Positions 37,190-45,034 of a stretch of DNA of 64,000 nt are shown here, one piece after another. Below the pieces are notes generated by a model. It saw nothing but the letters and a program-made list of their open reading frames with translations. It had not been told where the DNA came from and did no database searches. This stretch comes from Bacteroidia bacterium (GTDB lineage: Bacteria; Bacteroidota; Bacteroidia; Chitinophagales; Chitinophagaceae). The first letter of the stretch is position 1. Each line of letters begins with the position of its first letter. The stretch covers positions 1-64,000 of the forward strand of contig JAUIBA010000024.1 in the NCBI GenBank assembly GCA_030427635.1, in the 5' to 3' direction. The translations under genes were made by a program, and so were the position numbers.

Positions 37190-37240
37190 AGTAGCGGATT
37201 CTGCAAGTGGAAAACGCTGGCGCCAAATTTGGGTAACTAT
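37190..37240 (+). repeat. Second copy of the WKTLAP-coding segment
   Basis: AAGTGGAAAACGCTGGCGCC and the bases after it repeat, with few changes, the stretch at about 35975-35999 (CAGTGGAAAACACTGGCGCC). Both are on the plus strand and they bracket the tandem lipoproteins. Here the frame (KWKTLAPNLG) stops shortly after, so this copy is not a gene. Confidence 0.55.
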
Positions 37241-37351
37241 GCAGCAGTCCCTTTGTAGAAATAAGAGAGGCGATAGATTTCTTACCCTCATCACTCCGCA
37301 TAACACAGCACACTCACACTCTACCATACTTATATTATCTTCGCCGCCATA

Positions 37352-38596
37352 ATGAATATCCTGCTCATACACCAGTATTTTCTGGAAGAGGACGACCCCG
37401 GTGGGTCGCGGTGGAATGAGTTTTCCCGTATATGGACAGATGAGGGGCATAAAGTGACCGTTATAGCGGGCATGATGCACTATAATGGTCATGAAAAGCG
37501 GGCCGAATATAAAGGGCGCTACTTTGTGCAGAAGCAGCAGGGAAATGTAGGTGTTTGGCGTTGCCATGTATCGGAGGCTTATAACAAGAGTTTTATAGGC
37601 AGGTTGTGGGGGTATTTTTCCTTTATGTTCTCGGCATTGTGGGCAGGCCTGTTTAAGGCCAGAGGGAAGTATGATGTAGTCATTGTTACCTCTCCACCCC
37701 TGTTTGTAGGTATTACGGGCTATCTGGTGTCGCGGCTGCGGCGCATGCCGTTTGTGTTTGAGGTGCGGGACTTGTGGCCGGAGTCGGCTATAGATACCGG
37801 TGTACTTACCAATAAGCTCATTATTAAGCTGGCCTATTGGGTAGAGGCATTTATATACCGTACTGCACGGTGCATTAATGTGCTTACCCCGGCATTTTAC
37901 AATGCACTGCGCGATAAAAAGGGCATACCAGAAGCAAAGCTGATACAGATATCTAATGCGGCCGACTTCAGCCTGTCGGAAAAGCTGCTGCAGACCTTTG
38001 ACCGCGAGGCATTCCGCCGGGAGCATGACCTGGAGGGGCGTTTTGTGATTACCTATGTGGGGGCGCATGGCGTAGCCAATCATCTGGAGCAGCTGATAGA
38101 TGCTGGTGAGGCACTGGCCGATACGAATGTATTGTTCCTGCTCATAGGGCAGGGTATGGAGAAGGAGCGGCTGAAAAAGCTGGCTGCAGAGCGTGTTGTG
38201 CAGAATGTACGCTTTCTGGACTCTGTACCCAAGGCCGAGGTGTTTCGCTATATCCTGGCATCAGAGATGGGCGCATCGGTACTGAAGCGGGTAGACACTT
38301 TCAAAACTGTATATTCCAACAAGACATTTGATTATATGTCGTGCAAGCGGCCTATACTGATGGCTATAGATGGCGTATCGCGGGAGCTGGTAGCGGCTGC
38401 CGGGGCGGGGGTATATGTGGAGCCTGAAAACACGGCCGAGTATAACCGTATCATACGTCAGTATATGGCCGACCCTGCCCGCATAGCGCAGGAGGGGGAA
38501 AGCGGCTATCAGTATGCCCGCCGGAATTTTGACCGGGAAGTGCTGGCACACCGGTATGTGGGCCATATAGCAGCACTGGTGAAACAGCGGGGATAA
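37352..38596 (+). CDS. Glycosyltransferase family 4 (WbuB-like)
   Basis: A 414-residue GT-B glycosyltransferase. It begins MNILLIHQYFLEEDDPGGSR, typical of WbuB-like enzymes that add amino sugars in O-antigen and capsule synthesis. Other blocks: VIVTSPPLFVGITGYLVSRL, FEVRDLWPESAIDTG, GRFVITYVGAHGVANHLEQL, FLLIGQGMEKERLKKLA and the donor-site region ASVLKRVDTFKTVYSNKTFD. It acts on the cytoplasmic face of the membrane. It lies about 4 kb from the polysaccharide operon at 25830-33631 and may serve the same polymer. A TATCTTCG near-match to the -7 element lies at 37336. Confidence 0.93.
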   Translation: MNILLIHQYFLEEDDPGGSRWNEFSRIWTDEGHKVTVIAGMMHYNGHEKRAEYKGRYFVQKQQGNVGVWRCHVSEAYNKSFIGRLWGYFSFMFSALWAGLFKARGKYDVVIVTSPPLFVGITGYLVSRLRRMPFVFEVRDLWPESAIDTGVLTNKLIIKLAYWVEAFIYRTARCINVLTPAFYNALRDKKGIPEAKLIQISNAADFSLSEKLLQTFDREAFRREHDLEGRFVITYVGAHGVANHLEQLIDAGEALADTNVLFLLIGQGMEKERLKKLAAERVVQNVRFLDSVPKAEVFRYILASEMGASVLKRVDTFKTVYSNKTFDYMSCKRPILMAIDGVSRELVAAAGAGVYVEPENTAEYNRIIRQYMADPARIAQEGESGYQYARRNFDREVLAHRYVGHIAALVKQRG

Positions 38597-38663
38597 GTAA
38601 ATGATGGCAGACACTTTTATTTCCCGCGAAAAGCTGTAAATTGCGCCCACTAAATTCACTTAC

Positions 38664-38813
38664 ATGAGTCAACTGATACTGGGCGCTTTCTATGACACGG
38701 TAAACCTGAGCGTAGGTCCCATACTCACTTATACATTCTTTTTCCTGCTGGCTATTGAGTTCCTGTATGTAAGCTTTAAGTACACAGGTACATCAGACGA
38801 TAGCGATAAATAA
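38664..38813 (+). CDS. 49-residue single-span membrane protein
   Basis: ATG at 38664 to TAA at 38813. The protein reads MSQLILGAFYDTVNLSVGP, then one hydrophobic segment ILTYTFFFLLAIEFLYVSF and a polar tail KYTGTSDDSDK. It lies 67 nt after the glycosyltransferase and only 8 nt before the GTG start of pdxH, so it is probably co-transcribed with pdxH. It is too short for most gene finders. The clean frame, sensible start and membrane span support a real gene; function unknown. Confidence 0.65.
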   Translation: MSQLILGAFYDTVNLSVGPILTYTFFFLLAIEFLYVSFKYTGTSDDSDK

Positions 38814-38821
38814 ACATAGCC

Positions 38822-39472
38822 GTGGCCGGTAAACCACGAAATATTGCAGATATACGAGCCGATTATATGCTGGCCGAGCTTACTGAAGCTACGGTGGGCA
38901 ATGATCCTATAGCGTTTTTTGACCAGTGGTTTATAGAGGCCGACACGGCCGGTATCACCGAGGTCAATGCCATGACGCTGGCTACCGTAGATGCACACCA
39001 CAGCCCCCATGCCCGTATAGTATTACTGAAGGGTGTGGATGAGCGTGGTTTTTCTTTTTTTACCAATTATGCCAGTGCCAAGGGCGTAGAGATAGGCGGT
39101 AATGAACACGTGGCGCTCCTGTTTTTCTGGAAAGAGCTGGAGCGTCAGGTACGTATAGAGGGTACAATTGCAAAATTGCCCGAGGCCGAGAGTGATGAGT
39201 ACTTTGCATCGCGCCCTGTAGGTAGCCGCATAGGTGCCTGGGCATCTCCGCAGAGCGAGGAGATAACAGACCGATCTGTACTGGATGAGCATTATGCCCG
39301 CTACGAAAAGGCATTTGCATCGGGCGATGTGCCACGCCCGCCTCACTGGGGCGGATATGTGGTGACACCACAGCGCATGGAGTTCTGGCAGGGCCGCCCC
39401 AGCCGCATGCACGACCGCATTGTGTTTTCTCTGGAAAACGGTGTGTGGGGACGTAGCCGCCTGGCTCCGTAA
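38822..39472 (+). CDS. pdxH: Pyridoxamine 5'-phosphate oxidase
   Basis: A 216-residue FMN enzyme making pyridoxal 5'-phosphate, of normal length. It starts with GTG at 38822. Motifs: ARIVLLKGVDERGFSFFTNY (FMN/PLP contacts), SAKGVEIGGNEHVALLFFWK, ERQVRIEGTIAKL, FASRPVGSRIGAWASPQS, and the C-terminal PPHWGGYVVTPQRMEFWQGR with RMHDRIVF. All expected regions are intact. Confidence 0.97.
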   Translation: MAGKPRNIADIRADYMLAELTEATVGNDPIAFFDQWFIEADTAGITEVNAMTLATVDAHHSPHARIVLLKGVDERGFSFFTNYASAKGVEIGGNEHVALLFFWKELERQVRIEGTIAKLPEAESDEYFASRPVGSRIGAWASPQSEEITDRSVLDEHYARYEKAFASGDVPRPPHWGGYVVTPQRMEFWQGRPSRMHDRIVFSLENGVWGRSRLAP

Positions 39473-39487
39473 ATGAGTTAGCTTCCC

Positions 39488-40036
39488 TTAGTTTTTAATG
39501 AAATCGTTAAGGCTGTCTGGCTTTGGGTAAAAATGCCTGAAGCGGAAAATGACATCTTTTTCAATTGTCCCCGTTCCGTGCTTGCCTTTGATATCGGTAC
39601 TGTGTACGATAAAGGTGGTATCATTGATTATCTCGCAGGTGCGCTGCACGGCAGGGTAGCCACATAGTGCCGGTTTCCACTTGCACAGGTACAGGGTGGA
39701 GTCTGTAACCCGGAAGGTGCCCCATGCCCCCTTACTCTGCCGCAGATCTGCAGAGCCGGATGTAAGGTGCAGGTAGTCATCCTCATGGCCTGCACTGGCA
39801 TTGCCGGGAAATCCCGCCACACCACTTTTATAAAGCACGATTATTTCATTGAGCTGCAGGCCGTTACCGTCAGTGTCAGACGGGGCAAAGTAATACCCGT
39901 CTATGCGTAGCCTGTTTCCCTGATATATTTCCCGGTCTACCTGCAGGTTACGGTCTTTGCATATCCCCAGCTTTTCGCAGGAGTATAGCATCATGGCAGA
40001 TGCGGCAGTGAGTAGTAATGTGGGTAGGCGGTACAT
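39488..40036 (-). CDS. Lipoprotein, unknown function
   Basis: A 182-residue protein from ATG 40036 (MYRLPTLLLTAASAMMLYSC): lipoprotein signal with lipobox LYSC. A -7 element at 40043-40050 excludes the longer start at 40045. The mature part is beta-rich with YFAPSDTDGNGLQLNEIIVL and CEIINDTTFIVHSTDI; several cysteines (CEKLGICKD, CKWKPALCG) could form disulfides. The family is not recognised. It is convergent with pdxH, with 15 nt between the stops. Confidence 0.75.
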   Translation of the reverse strand: MYRLPTLLLTAASAMMLYSCEKLGICKDRNLQVDREIYQGNRLRIDGYYFAPSDTDGNGLQLNEIIVLYKSGVAGFPGNASAGHEDDYLHLTSGSADLRQSKGAWGTFRVTDSTLYLCKWKPALCGYPAVQRTCEIINDTTFIVHSTDIKGKHGTGTIEKDVIFRFRHFYPKPDSLNDFIKN

Positions 40037-40042
40037 GATGCT

Positions 40043-40050
40043 CAAAGTTA
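40043..40050 (-). promoter_or_regulatory. -7 promoter element of the lipoprotein gene
   Basis: TAACTTTG on the minus strand, 6 nt before the ATG at 40036, implying an almost leaderless mRNA. Confidence 0.55.
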
Positions 40051-40153
40051 GGCAATATTAGCACGGGTATACTGTACGGGACATATGTACCGTGACCAAT
40101 AACGTTAAAATCCTTTATCGGGGAGTGGAAGGTGCGGTCATACAGTTTTGCAG

Positions 40154-40255
40154 TAACTTCATAGCATCAATAAGAACAACTAAAAGTCCGACAGCATGAA
40201 GTTATCATTCCATGGTGCAGCACGCACCGTAACAGGGATGAAAAAATGCAAATAG
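40154..40255 (+). pseudogene. Truncated duplicate of the 5' end of the MBL hydrolase gene
   Basis: ATG at 40196 starts MKLSFHGAARTVTG, identical to the first 14 residues of the hydrolase at 41238; the DNA matches over 42 bases with one change (ACCGTA versus ACAGTA). After GTAACAGGG the sequences diverge and the frame ends at TAG 40253-40255. Upstream similarity extends more weakly to a shared TAACTTCATA lying 42 nt before each ATG. Too short to be functional. Confidence 0.8.
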
Positions 40256-40303
40256 TGATGACAAAATTTAAAAACATATTAGCACACGCATAATGATCTT
40301 TTT

Positions 40304-40984
40304 ATGGCTTTCAGAAAAATAGTACTAACCAGTATTTTGCCGCTTCTGTTCTATAGCTGCAAGAACTACTCCCCATACGCTATTGATGAGCGCCCCATAG
40401 TTAAGATAGATACCAACCTGCTGGGTATGTGGAAAAGAGTGGGTGACACCCTCTCTACAACCTATCTGCTGGTGCAAACACTGGAAGACAATATGCTGGA
40501 CTGGAAGAATTATTCGCCAGACTCTACCGAATGGGCCACAAGTAAATACTACTACAGAATATCTTACATGTATCTCGGGAAGTGGAAAGAATATGAAAAA
40601 TTCCCTGCCCATGTTTCTACCGTTAATGGCAGTTCTTTTCTGAACTTGTATTATTCGGATTGGTTAGATTTTAATCGCAAAATTGACACAACGCCACATG
40701 CAGATAAAAAATATATCTACGGATATTTACTACTGCGCCAGATAAGCCTCAATAAAGCAAAAGACTCGCTGGCCATTGCCATGGTAGCCGATACCACCCT
40801 ACACCTCCTTACCAGCAGTGCAGCCGTGCGCAAAAGGGTAACACAGCACCTCGACGATCCCACCTTTTACCAGGATACTATGCGCTTCTACAAGGTGAGC
40901 AATAAACACCACCTCACTACGTGGGAGTCCATCCCCATTGCCAATCCCGGCATGGCATTGGAAAAGCATGTGGATGGTAAATAA
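40304..40984 (+). CDS. Lipoprotein, unknown function
   Basis: A 226-residue lipoprotein: MAFRKIVLTSILPLLFYSC gives the signal and lipobox. The mature protein has NLLGMWKRVGDTLSTTYLLV and YYYRISYMYLGKWKEYEKFP, YIYGYLLLRQISLNKAKDSL and ends with MRFYKVSNKHHLTTWES. GxWKR near the N-terminus hints at a lipocalin-like start, but that is weak. It lies between the truncated copy (40196) and the real hydrolase gene (41238), so the segment carrying it was bracketed by a duplication. Confidence 0.72.
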   Translation: MAFRKIVLTSILPLLFYSCKNYSPYAIDERPIVKIDTNLLGMWKRVGDTLSTTYLLVQTLEDNMLDWKNYSPDSTEWATSKYYYRISYMYLGKWKEYEKFPAHVSTVNGSSFLNLYYSDWLDFNRKIDTTPHADKKYIYGYLLLRQISLNKAKDSLAIAMVADTTLHLLTSSAAVRKRVTQHLDDPTFYQDTMRFYKVSNKHHLTTWESIPIANPGMALEKHVDGK

Positions 40985-41237
40985 CCCCTCTGTGCATGGG
41001 GAAATGCATGTTGACTTCCGTGTCGTAGTGCGGGCGCTTTTGCAGTAAGTTGTATGTGACGGTTTTGAATTCCCCCCGACGGGTGGGCCACAGGTGGGTG
41101 TGTATATCTGCCGGCAGGCTGAGGGAGAATAGTTAAAGTTGCGCTACAGATGCGGCTGATGACTGATAGCGCTATAGAGTACCGTGGAATTGACCTAACT
41201 TCATACTCTGTTTCAGACTAATAAAAAGACAAAGAGC

Positions 41238-42638
41238 ATGAAGTTATCATTCCATGGTGCAGCACGCACAGTAACAGGTTCCAAACATTTGCTACAGATA
41301 AATCCCGGAAAGAAGATACTGCTGGATTGCGGTATGTTTCAGGGTATGGGTATAGATACCATAAGGCTGAACAGTGAATGGGGGTTTGAGCCAAAGGAGT
41401 TGAATCATGTAATTATATCTCATGCACATATAGACCATATAGGTCTGCTGCCAAAGCTGGTAAAGGATGGCTATAAGGGGCGTATATATTGTACTCCGGC
41501 TACTGCATCGCTGGCGCGGCTGCTGCTTATAGACTCGGCCCATATACAGGAGGCAGATATCCGCTATCTGAACAAGCGCAGAAAGAAAGAGGGCAAGCCA
41601 CTGGTAGAGCCGCTTTATACGGAGGATGATGCTGCTACCGTTTTCTCAATGTTTGAAACCATACCCTACAATGATCCTTATATCATAGAGCCGGGCATAC
41701 AGCTTACGTTTACCGATTGTGGTCATATACTGGGTAGTGCAGCCATTAATCTGCGCATAAAAGAGCAGGGTATTATCACACATCTTACATTCAGTGGCGA
41801 TGTGGGCCGCTACAGGGATATGATACTGAAGTCGCCGCAGGAGTTCCCGCAGGCAGAGTATATCATACTGGAATCTACCTATGGCGACAGGCTGCATGAC
41901 CTGCAGACGGTAGCTACAGAGAAGCTGCTGGACCACATAGTAGATACCTGCCTTAAGGATAAGGGCAAGCTCATTATACCGGCTTTCAGCCTGGGGCGCA
42001 CGCAGGAAATACTGTATATGCTGAACCGGCTGGAGCTGGAAAACCGGCTGCCACCTATTACCTATTATGTAGACAGCCCGTTGTCGGTGAATATTACAGA
42101 GGCTATAAAACGTTATCCCGGCTGCTTTAACGCATCTGTACAGCATGTGCTGAAGCGGGACGATGATGTGTTTGACTTTAAAGGGCTTAAGTATATAGAG
42201 GATGTGGACGACTCCATAAAGCTGAATGACAGTAATGAACCCTGTGTTATCATTTCTGCATCGGGTATGGCAGAGGCGGGCAGGGTAAAACACCACATAG
42301 CTAACAATATAGCCGACGGCAGGAATAAGATATTGTTTACCGGTTATTGCGAGCCACAGTCGCTGGGCGGCAGGCTGAAAAAACTGCCTGAAGAGGTGCG
42401 CATCTTTGGTAAATCATTCCCGGTACGGGCACGTATAGCAGAGATTACCAGCCTTAGCGCTCATGGCGACTATGACGACCTGAGCCAGTGGCTGGCCTGT
42501 CAGGACCCACAGCAGGTGAAGAAACTATTCCTTGTGCATGGAGAGTATGATGTGCAGGAGCGCTTTCGTGAGCGGCTGGTAAGGAAAGGCTTTTCTGATG
42601 TAGAGATACCGGATATGCATGCTGTATATGGTATATAG
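41238..42638 (+). CDS. MBL-fold hydrolase with beta-CASP/RNA-specificity domain
   Basis: A 466-residue metallo-beta-lactamase-fold enzyme of the CPSF/KH-less beta-CASP type. Metal-binding motifs: SHAHIDHIGLLPKL (HxHxDH), TDCGHILGSAAINL, TFSGDVGRYRD and SAHGDYDDLSQW near the C-terminus. The beta-CASP part includes KLIIPAFSLGRTQEILYML and PCVIISASGMAEAGRVKHH. Family members cleave RNA; this group is widespread in bacteria but its target is unclear. An aborted copy of its 5' end lies 1 kb upstream. Confidence 0.92.
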   Translation: MKLSFHGAARTVTGSKHLLQINPGKKILLDCGMFQGMGIDTIRLNSEWGFEPKELNHVIISHAHIDHIGLLPKLVKDGYKGRIYCTPATASLARLLLIDSAHIQEADIRYLNKRRKKEGKPLVEPLYTEDDAATVFSMFETIPYNDPYIIEPGIQLTFTDCGHILGSAAINLRIKEQGIITHLTFSGDVGRYRDMILKSPQEFPQAEYIILESTYGDRLHDLQTVATEKLLDHIVDTCLKDKGKLIIPAFSLGRTQEILYMLNRLELENRLPPITYYVDSPLSVNITEAIKRYPGCFNASVQHVLKRDDDVFDFKGLKYIEDVDDSIKLNDSNEPCVIISASGMAEAGRVKHHIANNIADGRNKILFTGYCEPQSLGGRLKKLPEEVRIFGKSFPVRARIAEITSLSAHGDYDDLSQWLACQDPQQVKKLFLVHGEYDVQERFRERLVRKGFSDVEIPDMHAVYGI

Positions 42639-42661
42639 GCCCCACAAGAGTAATATTTCAC

Positions 42662-42669
42662 TAATTTTG
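42662..42669 (+). promoter_or_regulatory. -7 promoter element of ftsY
   Basis: TAATTTTG fits TANNTTTG and lies 19 nt before the ATG at 42689; the start point would be around 42675. Confidence 0.55.
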
Positions 42670-42688
42670 CACCCTCACACAGATACAC

Positions 42689-43666
42689 ATGGGCTTATTT
42701 GACAAACTTTTCAGGCGTAATAAAGAGCAGCAGGAGCAGAAAGAAGCGCTTGATCAGGGATTGCAGAAAACCAAAGAAGGATTTTTTTCCAAGCTGGCAA
42801 AAGCAGTAGCCGGTAAGGATAAGGTAGATGAAGAAGTACTGGACCAGCTGGAAGATGCCCTTGTAAGTGCCGATGTGGGTGTGGATACTACCGTTGCTAT
42901 CATTAACCGCATAGAGGAGCGGGTAGGCCGCGATAAGTACCTGGGTACCTCGCAGCTGAATGAGATACTGCAGGAGGAGATAATGGGGATGCTTACTGCT
43001 GCCCCCTCCAATGAGTTTGCCACATTTGATACACCGCCCGGCAAGCATCCTTATGTGATACTGGTAGTGGGCGTGAATGGTGTGGGAAAGACCACCACCA
43101 TTGGTAAGCTGGCGCACAACTTTAAGAAAAGCGGAAAGAATGTACTGCTGGGCGCTGCCGATACCTTCCGCGCAGCAGCGGTAGACCAGCTCACTATATG
43201 GAGCGAACGCGTAGGGGTGCCGATAGTGAAAAAGGAAATGGGCAGCGACCCCAGTTCTGTAGCTTTTGATGCGGTACAGAGCGCTATGGCCCGTGATAGT
43301 GATGTGGTAATCATAGACACTGCCGGCCGCCTGCATAATAAGTCATACCTGATGGATGAGCTGGGGAAAATACGCCGTGTCATAGCTAAGAAAATGCCCG
43401 ATGCGCCACATGAGGTACTACTGGTGCTGGATGGCAGTACCGGGCAGAATGCCATAGAGCAGGCCCGTCATTTCACTGCCGCTACCGATGTTACCGCTAT
43501 AGCCATCACCAAGTTGGATGGTACTGCAAAGGGTGGTGTGGTGCTGGCTATTGCCAATCAGTTTAAGATACCTGTTAAGTACATAGGGGTAGGAGAGCGC
43601 ATGGAAGACCTGCAGATATTTGACAAACGTGAGTTTGTAGATAGTCTGTTCAGTCTTAAAGGCTAG
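42689..43666 (+). CDS. ftsY: Signal recognition particle receptor FtsY
   Basis: A 325-residue GTPase that docks the SRP-ribosome complex at the inner membrane. A short charged N-terminus (MGLFDKLFRRNKEQQEQKEA) precedes the helical N domain. The G domain has GVNGVGKTTTIGKLA (G1), DTFRAAAVDQLTIW (insertion box), DTAGRLHNKSYLMDEL (G3), TKLDGTAKGG (G4) and KYIGVGERMEDLQIFD. No long acidic A domain is present, as in many non-enteric FtsY. Confidence 0.98.
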   Translation: MGLFDKLFRRNKEQQEQKEALDQGLQKTKEGFFSKLAKAVAGKDKVDEEVLDQLEDALVSADVGVDTTVAIINRIEERVGRDKYLGTSQLNEILQEEIMGMLTAAPSNEFATFDTPPGKHPYVILVVGVNGVGKTTTIGKLAHNFKKSGKNVLLGAADTFRAAAVDQLTIWSERVGVPIVKKEMGSDPSSVAFDAVQSAMARDSDVVIIDTAGRLHNKSYLMDELGKIRRVIAKKMPDAPHEVLLVLDGSTGQNAIEQARHFTAATDVTAIAITKLDGTAKGGVVLAIANQFKIPVKYIGVGERMEDLQIFDKREFVDSLFSLKG

Positions 43667-43702
43667 TACTACCTGTTGTAATGCTGCGGTGCGTTCGGAG
43701 TG

Positions 43703-44401
43703 CTACCATGCGTTGCTGCAGGTGAGCAGTTCCAGCAGTTGTTGCATGCCGGTGGTAGCAGGCTGTTCTATAGGTATTATGTTACTGTAGTAGCTCACCT
43801 CCGGTATCCGTCGGTCCACTACATATTTGGGTACCTCATCCTGAACATAATTCAGCAGTCCTGCCGCAGGGTATACTACCAGTGATGTACCCACCAGTAC
43901 AAAGATATCCGCATCCTGCATCAGGGGTATCGCCTGCTCTATCATAGGCACCGGCTCTTCAAACCATACTACATGCGGGCGAAACTGTCCGCCATCTGCA
44001 GCTTTCATGCCGGGTGTTATGTCTTCTCTTATATCATATAGTGTATGCCCGTTCCGCTCGCTGCGCATTTTCAGTATCTCGCCATGCAGATGCAGCACTT
44101 TTTGCGAGCCGGCACGCTCGTGCAGGTCGTCTATGTTCTGGGTTACTATCTGCACATCATAGTATTGCTGCAGCATAGCCAGTGCATTATGGGCGGCATT
44201 GGGTGCAGCAGCCAGCACATCACGGCGGCGCATATTGTAGAAGTCCAGCACCAGTGCAGGGTCGCGGAGCCAGGCGCGCGGTGTGGCCACATCCTCTATC
44301 CGGTGTCCTTCCCATAATCCGTCTCCGTCGCGAAATGTTTTTAAGCCGCTCTCGGCACTGATGCCGGCACCGGTGAGCGCTACCAGTTTTTTCTTTGCCA
44401 T
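43703..44401 (-). CDS. cobB: Sir2-family NAD-dependent deacylase (sirtuin, zinc-free type)
   Basis: A 232-residue class III-like sirtuin. NAD motifs: ALTGAGISAESGLKTFRDGD at the N-terminus, TQNIDDLHERAGSQKVLHLHG with the catalytic His, and GTSLVVYPAAGLLNYV. FYNMRRR provides the YxxR pair associated with desuccinylase/demalonylase activity. The four cysteines that normally bind structural zinc are missing: that region reads MRSERNGHTLYDIREDITPG and has no Cys. It removes acyl groups from lysines using NAD. Divergent from the GNAT gene at 44490, which makes an acylation/deacylation link possible but unproven. Confidence 0.92.
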   Translation of the reverse strand: MAKKKLVALTGAGISAESGLKTFRDGDGLWEGHRIEDVATPRAWLRDPALVLDFYNMRRRDVLAAAPNAAHNALAMLQQYYDVQIVTQNIDDLHERAGSQKVLHLHGEILKMRSERNGHTLYDIREDITPGMKAADGGQFRPHVVWFEEPVPMIEQAIPLMQDADIFVLVGTSLVVYPAAGLLNYVQDEVPKYVVDRRIPEVSYYSNIIPIEQPATTGMQQLLELLTCSNAW

Positions 44402-44489
44402 AGGTAGTAACCCTTTATGGGTGGTTTTTATGCTGTGTTGTAAATATACTGCTGCCGGGGCTGTAATTTGCAGTATATCCTTTTACAGT

Positions 44490-44999
44490 ATGGTGCGTAT
44501 GCTTACAGAACGGCTGGAGATAACAGAGTTGTCTGTTTATAACACCTCGTTTATTATAGCCCTGCTGAATAGCCCCGGGTGGCAGCAGTACATAGGCGAC
44601 CGTGATGTACATACTATAGATGATGCGGTGGAATATCTGGTGCAGGGGCCGCTGAAGAGTTATAAAGAAAACGGGTACGGCCTCTGGCTGGTAAAGCTGC
44701 GGGCTACCAATGAACCCATAGGTATGTGTGGCCTGCTGAAAAGAGATTATCTGCCACACCATGATATAGGCTTTGCCCTGCTACCACGCTACGAGGGTAA
44801 AGGATATGCCCGCGAAGCATCGGCCGCAGTGCTGAACTATGCCGCCCGTGAGCTGGGGCAGCAAACCATAGCAGCTATCGTAATGCCCGGAAATGAAACC
44901 TCGCTGCAACTACTGCACCGGCTGGGATTTACAGACAAGGGTACCATAACCGTCCCGGATACAGGGGAGGAGTTGTTGCTGCTGGAGGTGGGGGTGTGA
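44490..44999 (+). CDS. GNAT acetyltransferase, RimJ/RimL-like
   Basis: A 169-residue protein from ATG 44490 (MVRMLTERLEITELSVYNTS); the open frame before it overlaps the sirtuin gene and is not coding. GNAT features: GLWLVKLRATNEPIGMCGLL, HHDIGFALLPRYEGKGYARE (acetyl-CoA loop RYEGKGYA) and NETSLQLLHRLGF. The substrate is unknown. It is divergent from the sirtuin with only 88 nt between starts. Confidence 0.88.
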   Translation: MVRMLTERLEITELSVYNTSFIIALLNSPGWQQYIGDRDVHTIDDAVEYLVQGPLKSYKENGYGLWLVKLRATNEPIGMCGLLKRDYLPHHDIGFALLPRYEGKGYAREASAAVLNYAARELGQQTIAAIVMPGNETSLQLLHRLGFTDKGTITVPDTGEELLLLEVGV

Positions 45000-45034
45000 T
45001 AGGGGCTGGATATTTATTCATTACTGCGTTTTTG

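Noticed and set aside
37178-38083. 301-residue open frame antisense to the glycosyltransferase
   Set aside because: It is His/Tyr/Arg-rich with no domain and lies within a well-supported GT4 gene.
44283-44489. N-terminal extension of the GNAT protein at 44490
   Set aside because: It runs antisense through the start of the sirtuin gene and adds no GNAT sequence.
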